From: an uncultured Clostridia bacterium
GTDB lineage: Bacteria > Bacillota > Clostridia > Oscillospirales > Acutalibacteraceae
Direction of reading: 5' to 3'
Assembly (NCBI GenBank): GCA_944384855.1
Contig: CALWUY010000032.1
Span: 1 to 58,435 of the forward strand
DNA: 58,435 nt
Within the stretch, counting starts at the first letter, position 1; every line of letters starts with the position of its first letter. A program made the position numbers and the translations under genes. A model generated the notes under the pieces. That model made no database searches. It saw only the letters and a program-made list of their open reading frames with translations, and had not been told where the DNA came from. Below, piece by piece: positions 14,226-23,500 of the stretch.

Positions 14226-15182
14226 TCACAATAATGCCGCAGCCACAGCAGCGTAATCGCCTATTTTCTCACCCAACTCGGTGGGAACAACCCGACAGCA
14301 ATTTGCCGACAGACTCAACGCCTCTTTTTCAATCACCTTTTTTGCAGACTCCCACAAAAGATTTCTGCTCCTTGCGAAAATACTGCCTATTACAATCACT
14401 TCGGGGTTTAGCAAATCTATTACCACCGAAAGCCCGCGACCTAAATATTCCCCGCAAATACGATAAACCTCAATGGCGGTTTCGTCCCCTGCTTCGGCGG
14501 CGTCGGCAACCGTTTTAGCCGTAACATCTGCCACGGTCATACCCTTTTTAAAATACATCGGATATTCGCCGCTCTGCGCCTTTTCAAGAGCTTTCATATA
14601 GCCTAACTGCGCAAGTCCCCCACCGCTGCAAAAGCCTTCAAACGAGCCTGCCTTGCCATAACCTACAGGACCGAATTTATCAAGGCGTATATGGCCGAGC
14701 TCCCCTGCGTTATCGGTAGTACCCGAATAAAGCTTTCCGTTAAGAATAAGCCCTGCGCCGAGTCCTGTGCCGAAGGTCATAAACACCATATTATCAGTAC
14801 CTCTGCCCGCACCGAATTTCCAGTCGGCAACGGCACAGGCATTAGCGTCGTTCTGCAAGTGCGCGGGCACTCCGTAATGCGCTTCTATCTGCTTTACTAT
14901 CTCTACATTATCCCACCCGGGAAGATTGGGCGGACTCATAATAATCCCCTTTTTAGAGTCAAGCGGTCCGCCGCAGGAAATACCCACGGTGTCGGGCTTG
15001 CAATCAAGAATACCGTCCGCCATTGCAATAAGCCTGTCTATCATTTCGGTCGGTGTAAGACCCCGCTCGGTCGGGCATTTATCCTTTTTTAAAAGCTTAA
15101 TTTCCTCTCCGTCCCAAAGAGCGGTTATAACCGCGCACTTGGTGCCGCCTATATCGAAGCCTAAAATTTTCAATTTATTCAT
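14226..15182 (-). CDS. ROK-family sugar kinase
   Basis: 318 residues. LGFDIGGTKCAVITA at residues 7-21 is the ATP phosphate-binding motif. GTGLGAGLILNGKLYSG and the ELGHIRLD region follow near 137-165, and EGFCSGGGLAQ replaces the usual zinc motif CxCGxxGC, which is incomplete here. No N-terminal helix-turn-helix is present, so it is a kinase and not a ROK repressor. Likely product: glucose, mannose or N-acetylhexosamine 6-phosphate. The neighbour SIS protein could process that product. It starts about 150 bp after the GH27 gene without a recognisable ribosome binding site; that gap holds only a 6-bp hairpin GTGAAA/TTTCAC (15221-15235). Confidence 0.85.
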   Translation of the reverse strand: MNKLKILGFDIGGTKCAVITALWDGEEIKLLKKDKCPTERGLTPTEMIDRLIAMADGILDCKPDTVGISCGGPLDSKKGIIMSPPNLPGWDNVEIVKQIEAHYGVPAHLQNDANACAVADWKFGAGRGTDNMVFMTFGTGLGAGLILNGKLYSGTTDNAGELGHIRLDKFGPVGYGKAGSFEGFCSGGGLAQLGYMKALEKAQSGEYPMYFKKGMTVADVTAKTVADAAEAGDETAIEVYRICGEYLGRGLSVVIDLLNPEVIVIGSIFARSRNLLWESAKKVIEKEALSLSANCCRVVPTELGEKIGDYAAVAAALL

Positions 15183-15334
15183 CTGCCAATTGATAAAGAT
15201 TCAAAAGTCGGTGCATTATCGTGAAAATATTTCACAATAAAAAATCGTTAATAAAAAGTGTTTTCAGTAATTACGGAAATGTTATATCCCGCAATATGTC
15301 GTCGCTGCTGTTCTCACAATAGTCGGGCTTTCGG

Positions 15335-16482
15335 TTAAATATTATGCGCCGTTCTTTTTATTCTTAAGATGCGGCATCCGTGCGCTTCAATGTCAGCTAA
15401 TATTGTACCGTTTACAGGTTTAATTTCCTCCCCTGTCCACAAATCGCGGACGTTGTATTTGATGGGGATATCCGAGTCAAGACCAATCATGCTTTCGGTC
15501 ACGAATCTTCCTATTTTTTCATCACTGAAATTAAAAAAACCGAGCGCAATATCGCCGTCCTCCAGTATTTTAGCATACACATAGGTATCGACTTTATCGT
15601 TACCCTCATTGTCGCTGCAATGCAAAAGAAACGGACGGTTAAGCTCACTGTCTTGATTTATCGCGATTATATCCTTATTGAAAAGTATTCTTCGCGTTTC
15701 ATCATCCATTTTTCTTATATCACAGCCTATCATAAGCGGTGAACCCATCATCGCCCAAAAAGAGAAATGTGTTTTATATTCTTCTAATGTGCAGCCGTCA
15801 AGTGCGCAATAGCCCTCGCCCTTCATTCCGACGATGAGCATGTCAAGGTCGGAAAAGCAGTTTATCCAGTTTCGGTTGCCTATTGAAATGCACTTTTCCG
15901 CAAGGCTTTTTATGTGCCACCAGGAGTCCTTTATATCCCCTGTAGCGCGCCACATATTTGCACCCGTAGTGTCTATCCAGTTCTCGGTTTCGTCATGCCC
16001 CATGAGCAGGCGGAAAAGAGTATGCCCCTGCCACTGTTTTTAAGTGCTAAAGCCATTTTACGGTATAGATCCTCACCCTTCACTGTTTTCGGGCGGTAAC
16101 AGTAATCGTATTTAAGAAAATCCACTCCCCATTCCGCAAAGGTCATGGCGTCGAGATATTCATGTCCGTAGCTGCCGGGATACCCGTCGCAGGTCATGGT
16201 TCCGACACAGGAATATATACCGAATTTAAGTCCCTTTGAATGAACATAGTCTGCAACTGATTTTATTCCGTCAGGGAATTTTTCACGGCTCGGTACAAGC
16301 CGACCCTTTTCATCACGTTCCCTTTCCGACCAGCAGTCGTCAATAACAAGATAATTATAGCCAAGCGCCGCAAGACCTGTTTCTACCATTGTATCAGCCA
16401 TTTCCCTTATAAGACTGTCGCTTATATCTCTGCCGAAGGTGTTCCATGTGTTAAAGCCCATAGGCGGTTTTAAAATCGTCAT
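15335..16482 (-). pseudogene. GH27 alpha-galactosidase/alpha-N-acetylgalactosaminidase, frameshifted
   Basis: Two overlapping frames together give a normal GH27 enzyme of about 382 residues without signal peptide. The first part has PPMGFNTWNTFG, YLVIDDCWSERER and VDFLKYDYCY, which includes the nucleophile aspartate of KYDYC. It then ends in a false tail after FSACSWG. The second frame resumes with HDETENWIDTTGANMWR and continues to SDLDMLIVG (acid/base aspartate region) and FSFWAMMGSPLMIG. One base is missing in the run of Gs at about 15990-16000 (TGGGGC). All catalytic regions are intact, so a sequencing slip at a homopolymer is as likely as a true mutation. GGAGG lies before the ATG. Confidence 0.85.
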
Positions 16483-16527
16483 AATGTGTCCTCCACTTTT
16501 TTCTGATAATCGTCAAATAATAAATGC

Positions 16528-18535
16528 CTATATTTTTATTCTGTACAGCACGCCCATACGCTCGTTTGAGCCTATGGCTATCTCATCGCCTTTATCATTC
16601 ACAGCGATACAGCCGAGCACACTGCTGCAATAAAGCCCCGTATCAATATTAAAATGCATTCTTCCAAGATATTTAACACCATTTTGTTGGTCAAACGAGA
16701 ACAAAATTCCGATATCGTTATGCGAGCCTATAATACCGTACGCGGTCTCGGTATTTTTGCAATAACATATTTCTACAACCTCTCCGCTGCAGTTAGGACA
16801 TGCGCCGAGATTGAAACAGCTCCCGCCGTCCCAAACGCACAATATTCCGTCCTTTGTTCCTATAAGATATTTATTGTCATATATCTTAGCGGCGGCGGTA
16901 ATTTCCGCCTTAAAATTCCTTCCCGCGGCATGCGGAACATATTTTTTCTCCGGCAGACCCGCACAAAGCTTCTTTTTCAGTATAGCTTTCAATTACTTTA
17001 ACCGAATTATCCGATGAATTGAACAAATACCTGTCCTTTTGATCGCCGAACTCTGCGAACAGGGTATTCCCCTCAAACCATGTGTTATATACTGCGGATT
17101 TATCGCTTCCGTATATACGCCAGAAAGGATAAGCCTTTACCTCGCTTGCCTGAACACCGAGCGGATTTTCGTCGAGAAAGTGGTTATAATCCTCCATATA
17201 TTTTACAAATATATTGTTTTGCATTTCCTGACGGTCATATTCCTCCATAGAATACTTATAGAAGCGCCTCGGCTCAGTAAGGAAGCTGTAATTCATAATA
17301 TCCTTTGCAAATACAAGACTGTCATCGGAAAGGCTGTAATCGATTTTATCAAGTTCTCTGATATTTACGGTAAAAATGCCCGGAGCTTCAAACAGATGAT
17401 TGGAATCGGCAACATATAAAATTCCGTCATAACAGTACATTTCCGCCGGAACCGTAACAGAGCGCTCCGGAGTTCCTAAAAGTCCCTTGTTTTCAGGCCC
17501 TCCGCCATTTAAAACATCCCAACGGCACAGATATGCGTTACTGAGATCAATCGTTCCGCAAACTCCGATAGTGTACCACAAAACTCCGTTTTCATCGAAT
17601 ATCATTCCATAGGCGGAATATGGATCTCCCGTTTGTAAGCTCTTCGGACGGTAATCGCCCACCAATTCCAGCTTGTTTGTTTCATAACAATATCTGTAAA
17701 GATTTTTTCCGAATATATATTTAAGGTATAAATATCCGTCAGGACCGTCCGCAAGATAATCGAGCTGAACATGCTTTATAGTGGAATACGGCTCATAGTC
17801 CTTCGGGAAAAATATTCCCAATTCTTCTATTTCACAGGTATCGGTATTAATTCGGTAAAAATTTCCGCTTCTGGAAGCACTGTAAATATTTCCGTCCTTT
17901 CCTCTGTGAAGTCTAAAGGAACCGAACTCAGTCACCTTACCGTAATCGCGAACCGCGCCGCTTTCAATGTCAAAGCTGTAAAGATGACCTCTGAAATACC
18001 CCGTAAAATAAAATATATTTTTCTTTGGGTCATATGCCGCCCCATAAATCGACTCGTGCGGAACCGGAATCCCGCGGTTTTCGAGCGCTCCGGTATCAGG
18101 ATCGTATATAAGAATATTTGAGCCCTGATATCCCTCAAAAACATGGTTGTAAAACGGCTCGGGATGCCAATACGGGTGAACAGGCGACTTTGCGGTGGTG
18201 TGAGTGGTCATTATAAGCCTGCCATCGTTCATTTCGGAAAGCGATGTATGTATTTTACTCATCGCAATAGCCTCATCGAACTGACATACTTTTTCTGAAA
18301 GATTGAAACAAAGCTTAAATTCATTGGTATCAAATTTATATTCGTAAAGGCTCGCCGACTGACTAAGCGCCTGCTCCGCGCAAAGCGCAAAAAAGCACCC
18401 GCCGTTTTTAGTTACATACATATCCCAAATAGCGTTTCTAAGCTCTGAGCTGTCGAATATAGCACGCTTCACCGTATTTTGCGGAATAAGCTTTAAATTT
18501 TCATCAGATATGCTATCAATACATCTTACTTTCAT
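16528..18535 (-). pseudogene. Cytoplasmic beta-propeller protein, frameshifted near its C-terminus
   Basis: About 669 residues when the two frames are joined. Blade-like repeats are visible: IYGAAYDPKKNIFYFTGYFR, GHLYSFDIESGAVRDYG, RLHRGKDGNIYSASRSGNFY, and after the shift GTKDGILCVWDGG and IAVNDKGDEIAIGSNERMGV. This pattern resembles SMP-30/virginiamycin-lyase-type propellers. No signal peptide. The reading frame changes by one base between about 16940 and 16985; beyond it GLPEKKYVPHAAG continues the protein. The start is ATG 18535 behind GCAGGTGCGAAAT; an upstream ATG at 18589 would overlap the HAD gene. It may bind or convert a sugar; no function is established. Confidence 0.65.
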
Positions 18536-18561
18536 ATTTCGCACCTGCTTTGTACTAAAGA

Positions 18562-19530
18562 TTATTGTTCCGGATAAATGATTTTGCAAACATCACCCGT
18601 ATAGTCGCTGATAATAATATTTGTACCAAGCTCTCTGTGCAGCTCGCGCTGTCTTGCGGCGGTTTTCGGCAAAATACTGACTGTCACCGCTCCAAGACTC
18701 ACTCCAGCCGAAACTTCACTTCTGCCATCGCCTACGACAAGGACATTTTCGCCGTTAATTCCAAGCTTTTTGACAAGCCTGTTCATTACTTCTTCTTTCG
18801 GTATCTTCTCGTCCCAAGTCGAGCCTAAAATATCTTCAACGGTTTTTCCCTCTCCTATTTCAAAGCCGAGACCCAAGACCTCCTCGTACATTCCCATAGG
18901 CGGCTGTACTGTTTTATCAACCACAGCTCCCGTAACAAAATAATTTTTTACGCCGTTTTTATGCAGATACGCCATAAAATCCATAGAACCCGGCACTAAA
19001 AAGCTTTCGGGATTTTCCTTTGCGGCTTTAAGATTTTTGTCGCGGCAGAAGCGATTAAGCACCTGTTCATAAACCCAAAACAGCTTAGGCGTTACTACTC
19101 TAAGATAGGAAAGATATTCCTGAGGCTCGTCAAAGGAATCAAACTTTTCCTCTCCTGCCCATATTCTCTTTATAATTTCAGAATTTACAGGGCTGTCAAA
19201 CTTACCGCTTGTCAGTTCTTGATTTCTGCGGATTGCCCATTCCATTTGAGTTAAAGCCGAAAGTCCCGCGCTTTCAACGCAAAAACGGTCGGTTTCACGG
19301 AGCGGCTCTGTATCACAGAGGGAAACAAGTCTGTTTATATTTTCTTCTTCGGTCAGATTGTCGGTAATTCCGTTTACCGCCGTATCATAAAGCACACGGC
19401 TCATGACCGGCGGCCAGTTTCGTATCAGCGAATGTGTTCCGTCAATATCGTGAAAGGCGCACACTATTTTTCTGTTTTTTACTGCATTAACTATCTCAGC
19501 CGAAACAGCATTATCGGTATTTACAAGCAT
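18562..19530 (-). CDS. HAD-superfamily phosphatase
   Basis: 322 residues. VCAFHDIDGTHSLIR near residue 24-38 is HAD motif I (DxDGT). YFVTGAVVDK near 195 fits motif II, and VLVVGDGRSEVSAGVSLGA near 265-283 is motif IV with the acidic pair. A helical cap of about 140 residues lies between motifs I and II. It starts one base after the stop of the GH130 phosphorylase, with GGAG upstream. In such loci HAD enzymes remove phosphate from a sugar-1- or 6-phosphate made by the phosphorylase or kinases. Exact substrate unknown. Confidence 0.75.
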   Translation of the reverse strand: MLVNTDNAVSAEIVNAVKNRKIVCAFHDIDGTHSLIRNWPPVMSRVLYDTAVNGITDNLTEEENINRLVSLCDTEPLRETDRFCVESAGLSALTQMEWAIRRNQELTSGKFDSPVNSEIIKRIWAGEEKFDSFDEPQEYLSYLRVVTPKLFWVYEQVLNRFCRDKNLKAAKENPESFLVPGSMDFMAYLHKNGVKNYFVTGAVVDKTVQPPMGMYEEVLGLGFEIGEGKTVEDILGSTWDEKIPKEEVMNRLVKKLGINGENVLVVGDGRSEVSAGVSLGAVTVSILPKTAARQRELHRELGTNIIISDYTGDVCKIIYPEQ

Positions 19531-20502
19531 TTATATCTCCTCTATACAGGCTTCGACAATTTCAGATATACTTCCTGTTGCAAGTCCTATCGCTCTGTCG
19601 GCGGCACCGTAATACAGATACAGCGTATCGGTCTCATAATCCGCAAGCGGACAGCACGGGAATACCGTGTTATCGCTGTTTCCGTGAAGTTCGTACTCCT
19701 TTTCGGGCATTAAAAGATAGCTTGAGGTCTTTCCGATTATCTTCCACGGCTCATTCATATCAAGAAGTATTGCTCCTACATAATAATAGGTGCCGCCCGC
19801 CGTCGCCGCACAGCCGTGCATGATTTCAAGCCAGCCCTTTTCGGTCTTTATCGGGGGCGTAGGTCCTATTTTTACGGTATTCCAGAATTTATAGCCCTGA
19901 TGAAGTACGGGTCTGAAATTGCCCCAATGAACAAGGTCGGGAGAATCACTTATCCATATCTCGCCGCTTGAAGCCGAAGGATAATCATAGGGTCTGTCGA
20001 GCTTATAATATATACCATTTATCTTTTCGGGGAAAAGGCTCGCTCCTCTGTTTCTCGGAGCGGTTATGATTGAAATTGCTTCATAGCTCTTAAAATCATT
20101 GGTTTTTCCGAGCATACCGACAGGCGCCAGATGGTCGTTCTTCATCATAACGGGGGTTACGATGTAGTATGTATCATCAATCTTAGTAATGCGGTTGTCG
20201 ATAAAATGCTTGGTAAGGTTGAATGGCTCTCTGTCGGGTACCTTGATAAAATTCTCATCAGAAAGCTCAAAATGAATACCGTCCTTACTTCTTGCAATTC
20301 GGGTCTGTCCGACATCGGTGCCGCCGCCCTCTGCCGCGTAGTCAACAACCGAAACAAGCATTATAAACTCACCGTTGTATTTCACAACCGACGGATTGTA
20401 AATCTGCCCCACTCCCGGAAAATCGTCAACATGAAGTATCGGATTTCCCTCATATCGCTTCATTATTCTTGTTGCGTCCTTTTTGAATTTCATATCGCTC
20501 AT
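19531..20502 (-). CDS. GH130-family mannoside phosphorylase
   Basis: 323 residues with the five-blade propeller signatures of GH130: YEGNPILHVDDFP, IYNPSVVKYNGEF, FIDNRITKIDDTYYIV (conserved catalytic aspartate in DNR), IGPTPPIKTEKGWLEIMHG and YYGAADRAIGLATGSI. GH130 enzymes cleave beta-mannosides with phosphate, giving alpha-mannose 1-phosphate. Known substrates include mannosyl-glucose, mannooligosaccharides and Man-GlcNAc from N-glycans. No signal peptide, so it acts on imported sugars. AGGAGGAAGATAA precedes the ATG. It is the first gene of the leftward catabolic operon; linkage specificity cannot be told. Confidence 0.9.
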   Translation of the reverse strand: MSDMKFKKDATRIMKRYEGNPILHVDDFPGVGQIYNPSVVKYNGEFIMLVSVVDYAAEGGGTDVGQTRIARSKDGIHFELSDENFIKVPDREPFNLTKHFIDNRITKIDDTYYIVTPVMMKNDHLAPVGMLGKTNDFKSYEAISIITAPRNRGASLFPEKINGIYYKLDRPYDYPSASSGEIWISDSPDLVHWGNFRPVLHQGYKFWNTVKIGPTPPIKTEKGWLEIMHGCAATAGGTYYYVGAILLDMNEPWKIIGKTSSYLLMPEKEYELHGNSDNTVFPCCPLADYETDTLYLYYGAADRAIGLATGSISEIVEACIEEI

Positions 20503-20545
20503 TTATCTTCCTCCTGAATTGCTTTGAACATTATATATTATAGAC

Positions 20546-20578
20546 GGCGCCGCAAATTATTTGATAATCTGCGGCGCC
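20546..20578. terminator. GC-rich hairpin after the dockerin-protein gene
   Basis: GGCGCCGCA (20546-20554) and TGCGGCGCC (20570-20578) form 9 perfect pairs, with a second inner 5-bp stem ATTAT/ATAAT. It lies between the stop of the gene at 20593 and the start of the GH130 gene. No T-run follows, so it may be a weak terminator, an mRNA stabiliser or a processing site. Confidence 0.5.
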
Positions 20579-20592
20579 CTCCATATTAATAG

Positions 20593-23500
20593 TTAATTCA
20601 CCTGATTGGCAATTATTTTTTTCAAACGGACAAGATCGCGTATATCAACCTGTTCGTCCTCGTTTATATCCGCCGCCCAAATACGGCTATCAGATAAAAG
20701 CGCTTGTTTGACCTTGATAAGCGTATCGGCATTCAGTTCATCATAACTGTCAAGACCGTTAACTGTTATGCCGAGAGCACCGCTTGACTGGGAAATATAT
20801 CCTCTTCCTGCTATTCTGCGTTGTACAATGCGGTAATCCGCACGCGTTGAATCAAGCCCTGTAAAGAGGTTTGAAGTCTGCCATGTAGTGCCGTTATCAA
20901 TGCTGTACTCATAACCGTCTACCGCCTTTACAAGCACCTTAGTGCTACCGATAAGCTTTACCACCGGAGCGCACGCAAATATCTGGGGAAGACTCGGTTC
21001 AGATGCCGGAGTATCGGCAGTAGCTGCTTTTCTCTGATAGAAAGAGTATTCTTTAGTTGGATCTAAGCCCTCAAATTTTCCTGAGCTTTGCCAATTGATA
21101 AGATCCGTACTATATTCATATCCCTCAGTTTCTTTAAGTTGAACCATAGTAAATGAGTTGTCCTCAAATTGCGGAGCTGCCGGTATCGTGCTGTCTTTTA
21201 AATATGTGATATTGTTGAAATAATAGGTTTCGCCGGGTCTTGCTTGTAATATTCGCAGATCTATCATAGCATTATTATTCTGCGCGGACGCCACCATATC
21301 GGCTGCTGAAAGTTGAGTGCCGTCTTTGTAATATGAGCTGAACGGAACTATTACCGTACCCTTGAAACCAGCCGGAATGGTTGCCGTCGACCAACTGCTG
21401 ACAAGCTCTTGACAAATCGGTTCCTCGTTGTATTCACTAAGAAGATATACAACGCCGCCTTTGTTAGTTTCAACAGATGAGGTGACAGTATCGGAATTGG
21501 GGTTGAATCGTATTCTGAGATAGTTGGTTTTATTGCTTTGGCTGAAATCAACATAAAGCGAAAGCGCGGTATATCCTTTATCAGCAGTAATATTCGGAAG
21601 CTGGCTGAAAGAAATTCCGACATGTTTTTCTGTTGACCCATTTGCATATTCCTTCGGCATGGTTACTGCCAGTCTATCATTATCCCAGGAAAGAGAGTTG
21701 GATGGAGTAAGAGCATCTACACTGTCATTATCCCAAATACCGTTTATGCTACCGTTGGTAACATAGGTGTAAAAATCACGGACAATATCGGGCTGCGCAT
21801 ATGCTGTTTTGCTGTAATCCGCCTTATACGCCGCCGGCGGAACATCGCAAACTGAAGCGCTGACAGTTGTATCTATCTGACTGTCAGATGAAAGATAGCA
21901 TTCTCTTGTTGTCGAGTAAGCACGGAAGGATACCTGGCTTCCATCCTCGGAAAATTTGATAAGCCCTATGGAATTATAGCTCGGAGAAGAATAATCCAAC
22001 GATTGGGTATCAAAAAGAACACTTATTACCTTATTGCCGTTTACACCGATGTCTTCACGCACTTGAAGATCGGCAGTATCAATATGACCGCAAATCACCA
22101 TGGCAATATTACTGTATTGACTGAAAAGCTCATCCCAAAGCTGCTGACCGTTATAACCGGTATTATAGCAGGCTGTGCCGCCTGACTGCCTTGTTAAAAA
22201 TTCCGTGCCGTCAAACAAATACTGATGAGTAGTTATTATAATTTTGCAATCGGAATTATGATATATTACCTGCTTTGCCCAATCCACAGTATCCTTGCGC
22301 GGTTCCACATCAAGTCCTAAAATAAGATATTTGGTACTGCCGACTGTCAGATAATAATATGCGTTGTCAAGCTTGCCTTCTTCTTTTGAGCCTCCGAACC
22401 AGCTCTTCGAAACAAGTCCCGAAAAAGTATTGTTGAACTTGGTTGAGTCACGTTTTCCAACCGACGCACCCTCGTAATCGTGATTACCCGTAATTACCGA
22501 ATACGGAAGTCCGGCATCTTCAAGTTTCTGATACATTGCTCCGGCTCTTGACCATTCGCTGTCGGTATTTTTATCGGTTATATCACCAAGGCCCATTACA
22601 AATTTTATATTTTGTCTGTCCTTGTTTGAAATTATCCAATCGGCTATATTATCAAACCCTGTATTAGAATTTTCAGAGCCATACAGTATATTGGCTATCT
22701 GTGTGTCGGGTATAACCGCCATGGAATAAGCCGAAGGCTCATCATAGATTTCATAATCTGTATCGTCAGCGGTGATTTCAAGATCGTAAATCCGAAGGTC
22801 GTTAAGCGAACAAATATCTGAAAGTCCGTTTTCGGCAGCTAAGGTATATGCACTTAAGAGTCCTTCCTCACTGCCGTCGATTGACTTTGAACAAGACGCA
22901 AGCAGCTCTTCGGGAGTACGAACATCTTTCCAGAAACGAAGACCGGAAATCTCGCCGTTAAATACGCTTTCACTAAGGTTAAGCGCAAGTCCGTGTCCTA
23001 CGGTCAGACGGTGATAAGGCAATATATCATCCATATCAATCGGAATTTCCGCGTTAGCTCTTAACACGCTGTTCACATAGCAGTGCAGTTGCCCTACAGA
23101 GGTATCCTTAACAAACGCAAGATGCGTCCATTTTCCGGTTCTGATATCCGCGCCCTCGGCGACAAGGTTTATTTCCGTACCCTTACCGTCATTTAATGTT
23201 ATAGACGGGTAGCCGGAAGCGTCCATTTCAATTCTGAGCGAATCCTTATGATAATACCCGCTCTCATCGTCCTTTGACCAGGCGGTGTCTTTTCTGAAAT
23301 ACTTATCTGCAAGTATAACGCCTGAAGCCGCGTCGGTTGGCACCTTAACCCACATCTCGACCGTATCGGCATCCTCCGTCAATTTTCCCGTCATCTCCAG
23401 AGGCTCGGAGCTGTTGTGCGCCCTGCCTTCATTAGCCGGGGTTAAGGTTGCAAGCATACCGAAATTATCGTATACAAGCGTACCGATCGGAGAGTTACCG

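Noticed and set aside
15221-15235. GTGAAA-ATA-TTTCAC hairpin as a terminator
   Set aside because: No T-run follows on the minus strand, where the genes are read; the A/T-rich run lies on the wrong side.
15973-16003. Programmed ribosomal frameshift in the GH27 gene
   Set aside because: No slippery heptamer, stimulating hairpin or internal ribosome-binding-like site is evident, and GH27 genes are not known to use frameshifting.
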